Of a DNA stretch of 64,000 nucleotides, positions 34,789-42,849 are shown piece after piece (the stretch's first letter is position 1; each line of letters starts with the position of its first letter). The notes below the pieces were generated by a model, which was not told the origin of the DNA, made no database searches, and was given only the letters and a program-made list of their open reading frames with translations. A program made the translations under genes and the position numbers. The DNA is from an uncultured Lachnospiraceae bacterium (GTDB lineage: Bacteria > Bacillota > Clostridia > Lachnospirales > Lachnospiraceae), in assembly GCA_900548905.1 (NCBI GenBank), contig URMK01000018.1, forward strand, positions 1-64,000, read 5' to 3'.

Positions 34789-35616
34789 TTATTCCTCTTC
34801 TTTTACATCATCATCATTTTCGGAAGCCTGTGCCATATCCCGGGCGGCTTCCTCCGCCGCTTCTTTGACATCCTCCGCTTTTTCAGCAGCGGCATCAGCG
34901 GCAGCTTTTACTTCCTCAGCCGTCTCATGAACGGTTTCCGCAGCCGCGTCGGCTGCCTTTCCGGTCATGTCTTCCGCAGCGCCCATGGTTGCGTTTATTT
35001 TCTCACCCACCTTGTTTACGGCTTTTTCCGTTGCTTCCTTAACCTTGTTAAGCGCGGATTCCATCTGCTCGTCAACGTTGGCATATTCGTTACTGTTTTT
35101 AATCCGTTCCACAGCATCATTGATTTTAGTGGTGACGGTTTCAAATTCTTCGGAATTTTTAATTTTGGTAACCGCCTCATCCACCTTGGAGGTAACGGTT
35201 TCATATTCCTCGGAGGATTTAATCTTCTGTACGGTGTCTTCGACCTTTTCGGAAACATTATTGATAAGGGCGTCGGCCTTTTCTTTAGCTTTTTTCAGAT
35301 CGAGGGAGACATAGGAACGGTTGTTTCCCTGCCTGTCGGAAGCATGCTTATCGGAAGATTGTGCTTCCTGTTCTTTTGTATGGGCATGAGCTTCGTCATG
35401 TTCATCAGCAGCAGAGGAAATACCGTCGGAATAGTCGTCATTCAGATCTTCATCATCAAACACGTCAAATTCGTCAAAATCCTCTCCGCCGTCCGCATTC
35501 TCTTTGTCCGCGGAGCTCTCTTTGTTTTTCAGGTAATAGTAGGTACCGGCAGCAGCGGCGCCAACAACTGCGGCAGCGGCGAGTAATCTTCCCAATCCAT
35601 TTGACTTTCTGGCCAT
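34789..35616 (-). CDS. Membrane-anchored protein with amphipathic helical repeats
   Basis: A 275-residue protein I cannot assign to a named family. Residues 9-30 form a single hydrophobic anchor (LLAAAAVVGAAAAGTYYYL), followed by a strongly acidic stretch (about 35-65, rich in D and E). Residues about 105-185 contain three to four copies of a 24-27-residue unit of the form VDEAVTKIKNSEEFETVTTK. The C-terminal 90 residues are Ala/Glu/Lys-rich (AEEVKAAADAAAEKAEDVK), resembling apolipoprotein or LEA-type amphipathic helices. Start at 35616 with AAAGGGG upstream; 17 codons of further open frame are not used. Likely a surface or membrane-associated structural protein; the role is unknown. Confidence 0.75.
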   Translation of the reverse strand: MARKSNGLGRLLAAAAVVGAAAAGTYYYLKNKESSADKENADGGEDFDEFDVFDDEDLNDDYSDGISSAADEHDEAHAHTKEQEAQSSDKHASDRQGNNRSYVSLDLKKAKEKADALINNVSEKVEDTVQKIKSSEEYETVTSKVDEAVTKIKNSEEFETVTTKINDAVERIKNSNEYANVDEQMESALNKVKEATEKAVNKVGEKINATMGAAEDMTGKAADAAAETVHETAEEVKAAADAAAEKAEDVKEAAEEAARDMAQASENDDDVKEEE

Positions 35617-35929
35617 TGTTCTAAACCCCTTTCTTAAGGCTGTTGTTATAAAACGGACCGGATGCACCGGGCCTGCATTTCAGCGGCTGAACCCGCTTAT
35701 TGTTATTTTAATACTATTTTGCGGAATTGAAAAGAAAATATGTATTAAAATTGTATTAATTTGGAAGGAATCGTAACGGTTCGGACGGTCCTGACCGGCG
35801 GCTTTCATAGGGATACCATTGCCATGCCCCGCAGTTTAACAATATCTTTCATAAGAAAAAGGAAATTGTGTCGTAACGTGTCTGTTTTTCAGACATATTA
35901 TATAAAAAAGACCATATATAGGTGATACA
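35617..35929. other. Divergent intergenic region
   Basis: 313 bp between the minus-strand repeat protein and the plus-strand small gene. AT-rich stretches at 35700-35760 and 35885-35920 (tattatataaaa) are plausible promoters, and a small hairpin gtctg-ttttt-cagac lies near 35880-35893. Nothing else was recognised. Confidence 0.4.
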
Positions 35930-36280
35930 ATGATAACGGAACGATATATTATAAACCTTTTCGGCATGGATACAAAATATTATACGGATGATTACCTTGC
36001 CCATTTGTGGAAAATATGCGCGGAAAAGGAGTACCAGTGCGCAGGGATATTCATTACGGCCTTTATTTATATCAGCAAGTATGTGTGCAGCTCCGAGGCG
36101 GGATGCAATTTGGGAGAAACCGTTCATGTTATCTCCACGGTCAGGAATCCGGTGGAGACCGCGGATAAAACAAAATTCTGGGAATCCTTCCTGAATATAA
36201 CAAAAGAAGTCAGGGAAAAGCTGGAGAATCCCTGTATGTCGCTGTCTATTGAAGAAGTAGAATATCGTTACTTTGCGTAA
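35930..36280 (+). CDS. Hypothetical protein, 116 aa
   Basis: A small soluble-looking protein without a family I recognise. The middle (residues 35-60, CAGIFITAFIYISKYVCSSEAG) is moderately hydrophobic and holds three Cys, and the C-terminus ends SLSIEEVEYRYFA. It has GGTGA seven bases before the ATG, and the base composition is more AT-rich at its start than in the neighbours. The opposite-strand small gene at 36336-36509 follows tail to tail. Confidence 0.6.
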   Translation: MITERYIINLFGMDTKYYTDDYLAHLWKICAEKEYQCAGIFITAFIYISKYVCSSEAGCNLGETVHVISTVRNPVETADKTKFWESFLNITKEVREKLENPCMSLSIEEVEYRYFA

Positions 36281-36335
36281 CAGCTATGGTCAGGAGGCCT
36301 GCACCGGAGGGATATACCTTGCCTGGGAACGGTTT

Positions 36336-36509
36336 TCAGAGCGGAATTTTCTGGCGGGAGAGTGTCTCTGCTATGCGATGGAGCTGTGCGGCGGTGCGGA
36401 TGTTGGAGTAATCGTTATGCAGAAGGGTCTGGAGCCATACCGGCAGGGAGATAAAATATTGTCTGGTGCTGCTGCTTTTGCATAGAAGTTCGGATAAATC
36501 TTGTGCCAT
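36336..36509 (-). CDS. Small conserved-type protein, 57 aa
   Basis: A 57-residue protein preceded by the strongest Shine-Dalgarno in the window: GGAGGTGATAAAAATGG on the minus strand, with the ATG at 36507-36509. The pattern SSSTRQYFISLPVWLQTLL, then NIRTAAQLHRIAE, resembles a group of very short Lachnospiraceae proteins of the form YF-SLP-VQ followed by I-T-eL-AE. Their function is unknown. An upstream in-frame GTG gives three extra codons inside the ribosome site and is not used. The opposite-strand frame at 36273-36485 is a shadow of this gene. Confidence 0.7.
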   Translation of the reverse strand: MAQDLSELLCKSSSTRQYFISLPVWLQTLLHNDYSNIRTAAQLHRIAETLSRQKIPL

Positions 36510-36752
36510 TTTTATCACCTCCGGGTTAGGATATGTAAACAGGCGGGATTTATGCAGACCGGTTGGCGGTATGTCCGCGGTGTGGGCGGGAGAAGGAATC
36601 TGCGGCAGTGATGCCGGCCGCAGGAGGGCTCAGGCCGCGGACACGGTGTGACGGGAAAGGGGAAACGATGAGAGAGGCAAGCTTGAAGGGCCGGTGCCGA
36701 TGTGCTATGATAAACAGGAAACATACAGGTGTTCCATGAAGGAGACAGCTCC

Positions 36753-37352
36753 ATGAATGATAAATTTTTTGATCTGAAAAAAGAGAAACAGGACAGGATT
36801 ATAAATGCCGCGCTGAAGGTGTTTGCTTTAAACGGCTATCGTCATGCCAGTACGGATGATATCGTGAAAACTGCCTCTATCAGTAAAGGGCTGCTCTTTC
36901 ATTATTTTGAAAGCAAGCTGGGGTTATTCGTTTTTTTGTATGATTACAGCAGCCGGTTTATGCTTTTGGAGTTTTCACGGGAAATTAAGGAGACGGATAC
37001 CGACTTGTTTCTGCTGATGAAAAAAATGGAAACGGGCCGTATGCGGGTGCTGAAAATGTATCCTTATATGAGACGGTTTCTGGATATGGCGGAAAAAGAG
37101 GATTGGGAGCCTGCAGTCAGGGCTATTGAAGAGGCACATGCGAAATATACGGGAAAGATGGACGGTTATATGGGGCAGGCGGATTACAGTGCTCTTTCTC
37201 CCAGGACAAGCAGGGAAAAGGTGATAAAGAGTGTGGAATATACGCTGAAGGGCCTGACGGAGGATTACAGCAGCCGGACGGACTTTAAGCCGGAAAATCT
37301 GGAAAGAGAGATTGACAGCTATCTGCAGATGTTTGCGGCGGTATTTCAGTAA
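36753..37352 (+). CDS. TetR/AcrR-family transcriptional regulator
   Basis: A 199-residue TetR regulator. The HTH spans residues about 15-60 (DRIINAALKVFALNGYRHASTDDIVKTASISKGLLFHYFESK). The rest is helical with no recognised ligand domain. The ATG at 36753 has GAAGGAGACAGC before it; the frame extends eight codons upstream without support. No obvious target gene is adjacent; the next gene is a convergent DNA-repair gene beyond a decayed hairpin element. Confidence 0.9.
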   Translation: MNDKFFDLKKEKQDRIINAALKVFALNGYRHASTDDIVKTASISKGLLFHYFESKLGLFVFLYDYSSRFMLLEFSREIKETDTDLFLLMKKMETGRMRVLKMYPYMRRFLDMAEKEDWEPAVRAIEEAHAKYTGKMDGYMGQADYSALSPRTSREKVIKSVEYTLKGLTEDYSSRTDFKPENLEREIDSYLQMFAAVFQ

Positions 37353-37355
37353 ATG

Positions 37356-37560
37356 TCCCAAACTTCGCATATGCCAACCGGCCTTCCGTCCGCTGCCGGA
37401 GCGGCACCCCCGGGGACTGAAAAGGATTTTCGCCAGTCCATCAGACCAGGCATTCCGATGAGCCCGAAGGCGTCAAGTGTGTCAGATAGGGCTGCCGCAC
37501 TTTTGGGCAGGGACAGAACGGAGTAAGCTTCGAAGCCGGCCCAATTCATGCATCCGCCAA
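37356..37560 (+). repeat. Decayed hairpin element, tip type B
   Basis: Bases 37450-37485 match 44691-44725 almost exactly: cattccgatgagcccgaagg, c, one variable base, then tcaagtgtgtcag. Upstream, ctgaaaaggatttt and cagtcc are shared as well. The 3' half is not a good inverted copy (ctgccgcactttt instead of ctgacacactt), so this copy seems to have lost its right arm. It lies between the convergent TetR and AlkC-like genes. Confidence 0.65.
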
Positions 37561-37564
37561 ACCC

Positions 37565-38665
37565 TTATAAATCGTCATACAATTCAAAATCCGCTTTGCC
37601 GTATTCTCTCCCGTTGATAATAAGCGTAATCGTATGGATACCCGGATAGTGCTTCCTGGTGCTTAAATTTTGGAAGGAATGCTTTTTCCGATAGAACCTT
37701 TTCTCCTTTTCTTTCAAAGTGGTTTCTGAAAGCTTAAAAAGCTTCCGGGTTCGTTTCCCGCTTGCTTTCACATAATCGATCCCATATTCTATTCTGGCTT
37801 TTACGTCGCTTTCAGCCAAAACCGTAAAAGAAAAAAGAATATCTTCTCCAATGGAAACAGCTGTTGGTTGTAAGGCAAAGTCCCGGACAGCCACATCAGC
37901 GGCACCATTGTATCCAAACAGCGCCAGCACATCCTCAGTTCCTTTTTTGAGCAATGTCCTGCAGCCATGCCGCAGAATCCAGTCAGTGCTATCATTTTTT
38001 CCATACCACTTCTCTGCAAGCTCCATTACGAGATCCGGATGGGTTTTGGAAATGTCATTCAGATTATTTGCCACACTTCTTCTGACATACAGGGAAGAAT
38101 CGGTTTTTAAGTTTTCCAATATGGGCAGAATGGGTGAAGGGTCTTTTATAAAGCTGGTCAGTGCCTGTCCCCACGGCAGCCGGGGACGGCATCCCTCACT
38201 GGAGAGCCTTCGGACGTGCTCGTTTTCATCTTCGGACCAGGCATACATCTGGGCCATCATGCGTTCTTCATCCTTTATGAGAAAGGATCTGACTGCAAAT
38301 TCCGAAGAGGCATAGGGGGTATACCTCGCCAAAGCCGTCATGGAGATATCCCAATTGTCCTTGTCCTGACCGAACAGCTCCACAAAAGCCGGGAAAAAAA
38401 GAGCAAAACCGTCGAAACAGATATCATAATTCGGTATCACCTGATCAATGATACGAATGGCCGCTTCATAGTCTGCCGGCAAATACCTTCCCAGGTTACT
38501 ACTTATTTGTGAAACCCGTTGCTTGAAACCCAGGCTCTCCCACGTTTCGTCCATGGTTGCCTGTATAAAGTCATCTGCCGGAAATCTTCTGTAAACCGAT
38601 TGGATCTCTGAAGCGAGTTTGTAAAGCGACTCATAATGAAATCTGTCCTTAAATAAATCTGCCAT
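37565..38665 (-). CDS. alkC: AlkC-like DNA alkylation repair glycosylase
   Basis: A 366-residue protein of the HEAT-like-repeat DNA glycosylases that excise 3-methyladenine. Helical HEAT-like repeats cover residues 1-255, with HVRRLSSEGCRPRLPWGQAL and YVRRSVANNLNDISKTHPDLV as the characteristic blocks. Residues about 270-366 look like an Ig-like beta domain (VSIGEDILFSFTVLAES to GREYGKADFELYDDL), the feature that separates AlkC with its C-terminal domain from AlkD. The start ATG at 38665 follows AAAGGAGAAACC on the minus strand. No ada or alkA gene is nearby. Confidence 0.88.
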   Translation of the reverse strand: MADLFKDRFHYESLYKLASEIQSVYRRFPADDFIQATMDETWESLGFKQRVSQISSNLGRYLPADYEAAIRIIDQVIPNYDICFDGFALFFPAFVELFGQDKDNWDISMTALARYTPYASSEFAVRSFLIKDEERMMAQMYAWSEDENEHVRRLSSEGCRPRLPWGQALTSFIKDPSPILPILENLKTDSSLYVRRSVANNLNDISKTHPDLVMELAEKWYGKNDSTDWILRHGCRTLLKKGTEDVLALFGYNGAADVAVRDFALQPTAVSIGEDILFSFTVLAESDVKARIEYGIDYVKASGKRTRKLFKLSETTLKEKEKRFYRKKHSFQNLSTRKHYPGIHTITLIINGREYGKADFELYDDL

Positions 38666-38711
38666 AGGTTTCTCCTTTGTAGTCCGGTTTCCATCATGAT
38701 AGCAGAAAGGG

Positions 38712-38890
38712 TTATGCCTTTACAGCAAGTTTCCCGCCCTTTTCCTCCAGTTCATAAAAAACCGGCCGCTCCAGAGGCGTCTCATTGGGAGAATGGAGTG
38801 CCAGCATAAGCCTTCCGTCCGGCGTGTGAAACAGCATACCATGACCGCCGTCCCGTTCAAACAGCATGAGGGGTGTTTGTGCGCTATGGG
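38712..38890 (-). pseudogene. GH43 C-terminal fragment
   Basis: On the minus strand, about 55 codons ending at a TAA (38712-38714) read FERDGGHGMLFHTPDGRLM, then ALHSPNETPLERPVFYELEE, the usual C-terminal end of GH43 arabinosidase/xylosidase-type enzymes. The catalytic part of the gene is absent. It is a remnant, too short and without a start codon. Confidence 0.7.
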
Positions 38891-38941
38891 TGTGCTGCTG
38901 TGCACTACTGACGACTATCCTTTAACACTCTCACCATGATT

Positions 38942-39220
38942 CTAACAGTAGAAATATATCTCATTTACAAGGAAGAATTTTTTCCATTCTAAACATATTA
39001 AAAAAAACTGAGCAGATATAAACTCTAACAAATCATTTAATTCTTTTCGTGGTATGTTACTTCCGTTATTGGCAAGAATACAGCCACCCGATTTGGTCAG
39101 CCAAACTTTTGTTGCATTTGGAGTCGGTTTTCCTTTTGCTATATGAACATGAATTGGTTCACCGTTTTCATTAGACCAAAAGAATACTTTATAACCGCTA
39201 ACCGTAAATATACTAGGCAA
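38942..39220 (-). CDS. DUF4160 protein (toxin-antitoxin-like pair)
   Basis: A 92-residue DUF4160 protein. The recognisable blocks are SGYKVFFWSNENGEPIHVHIAKGKP near the start, with the conserved HVH, and ICLEWKKFF near the end. I place the start at the TTG at 39218-39220 (LPSIFTVSGYK), because GGAGG lies 7 bp before it inside the end of the upstream gene and because the family normally begins at this Pro-Ser-Ile; the upstream ATG codons would add residues translated from the neighbour's tail. It overlaps that gene by 8 bp. DUF4160 genes often occur in toxin-antitoxin-like pairs; activity here is unknown. Confidence 0.8.
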   Translation of the reverse strand: MPSIFTVSGYKVFFWSNENGEPIHVHIAKGKPTPNATKVWLTKSGGCILANNGSNIPRKELNDLLEFISAQFFLICLEWKKFFLVNEIYFYC

Positions 39221-39482
39221 TCTGAATTCCTCCATTCGCAGCATATTTATATATCAAATGTGCATTGCTTTGTAAAAGCTGTTCAAACAACTTTATTTCA
39301 TCATCAGAATATCCATTTTTCTCTATCCAATGATAATCTGGTAACTCACATCTCGCAGAATCGAACCCATCTTCGGTTGCTCTTTCAAAATTTACTATGA
39401 TTTTTTGCTTTCCGCTATCTTCTATAATTTGAGAATGTACAATCTCCGTTTCATCAGCCAAAACCATATATGGATACATCAT
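39213..39482 (-). CDS. Small partner protein upstream of DUF4160
   Basis: An 89-residue acidic protein with the run YPYMVLADETEIVHSQIIE near the start and ELPDYHWIEKNGYSDDEIKLFEQ later, ending in AHLIYKYAANGG. This pattern is common in small Lachnospiraceae proteins located before DUF4160 genes, though I have no family name. The ATG at 39480-39482 is preceded by GGAGGTGAATCAG; the frame extends 29 codons upstream through AT-rich DNA. It overlaps the next gene, so the two are translated together. Confidence 0.75.
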   Translation of the reverse strand: MMYPYMVLADETEIVHSQIIEDSGKQKIIVNFERATEDGFDSARCELPDYHWIEKNGYSDDEIKLFEQLLQSNAHLIYKYAANGGIQIA

Positions 39483-39606
39483 CTGATTCACCTCCATCAC
39501 ATCTGTTTTCTTTATTATACACAATTTCCTATCTAATAAAAAGAACTTACCGAACATATTTCCCAACAAATTTGTTACATTATTAACCCTCTCCTTTTAT
39601 CCCCGC

Positions 39607-39711
39607 GATACGGTGCCGGTGTCCCGTCTCCTGGATCGGTTCAAAGAACTGGGAAAGCCTATACATATCACGGAGATGACGGAGGACCAAGGGAAATCTT
39701 TTTCCGGCTGA
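39607..39711 (+). pseudogene. GH10-like fragment
   Basis: 35 codons ending in TGA read VSRLLDRFKELGKPIHITEM, followed by TEDQGKSFSG. The LGKPIHITE segment is the nucleophile strand of GH10-type and related clan A glycosidases. No start codon and no other part of such a gene is nearby. It is a remnant in the decayed zone before 39772. Confidence 0.5.
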
Positions 39712-39771
39712 GAGCTTTAAAAACAAAGACAAAGGGCGCTTCCCGCAAGGGTCCGGACGGGGAGGCGGCGG

Positions 39772-40333
39772 ATGGACAGAATTGACAGGAAAAAGGTGGT
39801 TAAACGGCATAATCCGGTGCTTACGGCAATCGATTATGAGTCTCCCCTGACGGTGGGAAATGGTTTTTTTGCCTATACCTTCGATGTTACAGGAATGCAG
39901 CAGAAGGGTGGCTTATGCGGCGGAAAAAAAGAAGGCGATGAAGAGGTTTACGAATGGCTGCGCCACAATCCCCACCGGTATAATCTGGTGGAGGCGGGGC
40001 TATTATACGACGGCAGAGAGGTGGAGCCCGGAACTGTCGGCGGGATCCGCCAGGAACTTAATCTGTATGAGGGGATTGCCCGAAGCGAATTTCTGCTTGG
40101 CGGAGAAGCCTGCAGCGTCCTGACGGCCTGCGGGGACGAGGACAGCGTTGCTTTTTCTCTGCACAGCCGCGCATTACAGGATGGAAAATAAAAATCAGGA
40201 TACGCCTGCCCTATCCCGGTACGAAAATAGGCGGCGCAGACTGGGAGCGGGAGGAACGGCATACCACGGAGCTTGCGCAGCAGCAGGAAAACAGCGCCCT
40301 GCTGGTTCACCGGATGGACAGGGATTCCCTCTG
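39772..40333 (+). pseudogene. Broken six-hairpin glycoside hydrolase gene
   Basis: The first frame (39772-40188) begins MDRIDRKKVVKRHNPVLTAI and continues with YESPLTVGNGFFAYTFDVTG, the N-terminal domain of a large family of glycosidases with a six-hairpin barrel. It stops after 139 codons. The homologous sequence continues in another frame from about 40190 (KIRIRLPYPGTKIGGADWER, later LLVHRMDRDS), then ends near 40333 where the promoter of the AraC gene starts. So one frameshift and a large C-terminal deletion have destroyed it. Confidence 0.75.
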
Positions 40334-40415
40334 TTTTTTTCCGCTCAATGTGGTATGATGAGTACAAAAAAGACTCTGTTGCCAAAGACAAAGAATACGA
40401 AAGCGGGATATCCAT

Positions 40416-41504
40416 ATGAACCGGGAGGAATTTCTGCAGCAGTTTGAACCCATTCAAAAAAATGATTTATACCGGGAACTGTATTTTTACCGGCCGGCCG
40501 CGTTTGAAAAGCCCGTGGAAAGCTGGGAGGAATTCTGTTCCCGCTTTGCCGGGGAGGACGACGGGAATAGGCGGCGGCTTCCTTCCGAGCCGCCCACGCC
40601 TATTGCCGCCTTTTTTACGGAGGAGGAATATTTTTCCCGGGAAATGTGGGGAGAGGTCAATGTCATTACCAATGCCAGGTACTGCCCTGCCTTTCTGCAT
40701 AAACTGGAATTTATTAAAATCATTTATGTATTCCGGGGAAGCTGTCTTTTTTTTATAGACGGAAGCTGGATTAAAATGACAGAGGGCAACGCTTGTATTG
40801 TGGCGCCGGGCGTGGAGCAGACCGTATTTTCCTGTGCCGATGAGGATATCGTGCTGAATCTGCTGATACGCAGAAGCACCTTTGCCGAATCCTTCTGGGA
40901 ACTGCTGGAAACGAATGACGGGGGAAGTATTGCCGATTTCTTCTGGAAGATGCTGTATCACAAACCAGGAGGGGAGGTACTGCTGTTCTCCAGCAGCCCG
41001 GACGCACTTCTGGAAGAAAGTGTGATGGAGCTTTATGAGGAGGCGGTGCTGCAGCCGGTCAAGAGCCGTCTTGTGATGAAAAGCATGATGATGTCTATTT
41101 TTGCTTATATTTTGCGTTGGGATGAAAAGGATGTGGTCCGGTTAAAGAAAAAAGGGGACAGGGGGCAATATCCCCTCGCCCGGTATCTGCAGTATATGAA
41201 GACCCATCTTGACAGCGTTTCCCTGTCATCCCTGGCCCGTGAATTCTATGTGAGTGAAGGGTATTTAAGCCGCTATTTCCGCAGGGAAACCGGCTCTTCC
41301 TTCAGCCATTTGCTGATGGAGATGAAGATGAAAAGCGCAGCGGAGCTGCTGCTTAAGACGGAATGTAACATAGAGAAAATCATAGCGTTGGTGGGATATA
41401 CGGATCAAAGTAACTTTTTCAGGAATTTTAAGGCCATATATGGGTTAACGCCGCTTGTATACCGCAAGAAAAAGGGGCAGGCGGAATTCATGCGGACCTA
41501 TTAA
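40416..41504 (+). CDS. AraC-family regulator, first of a pair
   Basis: A 362-residue regulator. Residues about 60-180 form a cupin-like sensor (FIKIIYVFRGSCLFFIDGSWI, ACIVAPGVEQTVFS), and residues about 260-355 the AraC DNA-binding domain (LARYLQYMKTHLDSVSLSSLAREFYVSEGYLSRYFRRETG, then IIALVGYTDQSNFFRNFKAIYGLTPLVYRKK). It is a paralogue of the next gene, with matching NARYCPAFLHKLEFIKIIYV and NLRYCPPFLHRLEFIKIIYV. It stands at the head of the rhamnoside locus and probably activates it. Confidence 0.9.
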   Translation: MNREEFLQQFEPIQKNDLYRELYFYRPAAFEKPVESWEEFCSRFAGEDDGNRRRLPSEPPTPIAAFFTEEEYFSREMWGEVNVITNARYCPAFLHKLEFIKIIYVFRGSCLFFIDGSWIKMTEGNACIVAPGVEQTVFSCADEDIVLNLLIRRSTFAESFWELLETNDGGSIADFFWKMLYHKPGGEVLLFSSSPDALLEESVMELYEEAVLQPVKSRLVMKSMMMSIFAYILRWDEKDVVRLKKKGDRGQYPLARYLQYMKTHLDSVSLSSLAREFYVSEGYLSRYFRRETGSSFSHLLMEMKMKSAAELLLKTECNIEKIIALVGYTDQSNFFRNFKAIYGLTPLVYRKKKGQAEFMRTY

Positions 41505-41533
41505 GGGGAAAAGAGGACGGCAGGAGGAAGGAA

Positions 41534-42571
41534 ATGAATCTCAGTGACGGATTGGGAAGGGAAGAAATCCTTTATAAAAGCTTATACCGGCAGTCCAGGG
41601 AGCTTTGGGAACAGCCGGTAACAGACTGGGACGAGCTGGTGCGCCGTTATCATAAGGCGGGGATCCGGGAGATTCCCACAGAGGCGCCCTCCAAGATGGG
41701 GACGGTTCTTACCGAGTCGGACTTTTTCACGGAACATGTGAAAGATGTGGTATGCTTTAACAACCTCCGGTATTGTCCGCCGTTCCTTCACCGGCTGGAG
41801 TTCATTAAGATTATCTATGTATACAGGGGGAGGGTTACCCTGTATCTGAATGACGAAAAATATGAGCTGCGGTCGGGGAATTTCTGTATCATCACACCGG
41901 GCATAAGGCATACGGTTTTTTCCGGGCATGACGAGGATGTGATTATCAATATCCTGATGCGTGTCAGCTCTTTTTCCAATGCATTTTCCGGGATTCTGAT
42001 GGAACAGAATATCCTGGCGGATTTTTTCTGGAAAATACTCTATACCAAGCACAGTAACCGGGTGCTGGTATTTGTATGCAGGAACGATGCGAAGCTGGAT
42101 CGCTGGGTGGAAAAAATGGTGGATGAGTCGGCGAGAGGGCAGTATGCCAGCAACCTGCTGATGAAAAGCGCTGCCTGTATTTTTCTGGGGATTGTCATGC
42201 GGGAGCATCTGAAGGAGCTGCATTTAAAGGAGGAGCTGACGGACGAGGTATATGTGCTCCCTGCCATTATCCAGACGATGCGCAGCAGCCTTAAGACGAT
42301 AACCCTTGATGAGTTGTGTCTGCAGTTTCATATGAGTGAAACGGATCTGAAACGGTATATCGTGAGAGAAAGCGGGTATACCTACCGGTATCTCCTCCGG
42401 GATCTGCGCCTGCGCAGAGCCGTGGAATTGCTGCGTAATACCAAACTCAGCATGGAACGGATCATGGAGGAGACGGGCTACAGCAACATGAATAATTTTT
42501 ACAGGAGTTTCCGGGAGCACTTTGGCAAAACGCCGTTGGAGTTCAGGAAAAACGAGGAAATCCTTATCTGA
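41534..42571 (+). CDS. AraC-family regulator, second of the pair
   Basis: A 345-residue paralogue of the preceding regulator, 29 bp downstream with AGGAGGAAGG before its ATG. The cupin-like N-terminus (FIKIIYVYRGRVTLYLNDEKYELRSGNFCIITPG) and AraC domain (LDELCLQFHMSETDLKRYIVRESGYTYRY, then RIMEETGYSNMNNFYRSFREHFGKTPLEFRKN) are complete. The first HTH is less canonical than in its neighbour. The pair could act on the same or on different promoters of the downstream transporter and rhamnosidase genes. Confidence 0.9.
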   Translation: MNLSDGLGREEILYKSLYRQSRELWEQPVTDWDELVRRYHKAGIREIPTEAPSKMGTVLTESDFFTEHVKDVVCFNNLRYCPPFLHRLEFIKIIYVYRGRVTLYLNDEKYELRSGNFCIITPGIRHTVFSGHDEDVIINILMRVSSFSNAFSGILMEQNILADFFWKILYTKHSNRVLVFVCRNDAKLDRWVEKMVDESARGQYASNLLMKSAACIFLGIVMREHLKELHLKEELTDEVYVLPAIIQTMRSSLKTITLDELCLQFHMSETDLKRYIVRESGYTYRYLLRDLRLRRAVELLRNTKLSMERIMEETGYSNMNNFYRSFREHFGKTPLEFRKNEEILI

Positions 42572-42629
42572 AGGGAAAGTACAGGTAACCGGGAAAGGGA
42601 AGGCCGGTGATAGGAACAGAATACGGACG

Positions 42630-42661
42630 GCACGGTAAAAATCATTTACCGTGCTTTTTTT
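42630..42661 (+). terminator. Rho-independent terminator after AraC pair
   Basis: gcacggtaaa (42630-42639) and tttaccgtgc (42645-42654) form a perfect 10-bp stem followed by seven T residues. Confidence 0.92.
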
Positions 42662-42744
42662 TGATCCGGTTCCCGCAATATACCTTTCAGGAGTATCGGT
42701 ACAAAATGGCAGGAAAAGGTCATATAAAGCAAGTTTTGTGTAGA

Positions 42745-42773
42745 GTGATATGAGCAAATGAGAAATATATAAT
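42745..42773 (+). promoter_or_regulatory. Promoter of rhamnoside transporter operon
   Basis: GTGATA at 42745-42750 (weak -35) and TATAAT at 42768-42773 (perfect -10) with a 17-bp spacer. A weak -35 fits a promoter that needs an AraC activator. Confidence 0.55.
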
Positions 42774-42849
42774 AGAAACACACAAAACATACAAATTGTA
42801 TTTTGTTAAAAGGGGACTGTGTTGTGAAAATTACAAGGAGGGAATGAAA

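Noticed and set aside
36273..36485. 70-codon frame on the plus strand
   Set aside because: No ribosome site and it lies opposite to the small gene at 36336-36509, which has a very strong site.
37449..37485. Resemblance of the type B hairpin tip to a hammerhead ribozyme core (CTGATGA...GAA)
   Set aside because: The second core base is C instead of T, and the gcc-cgaa-ggc block folds as a simple hairpin with no following GAA, so the catalytic core is absent.
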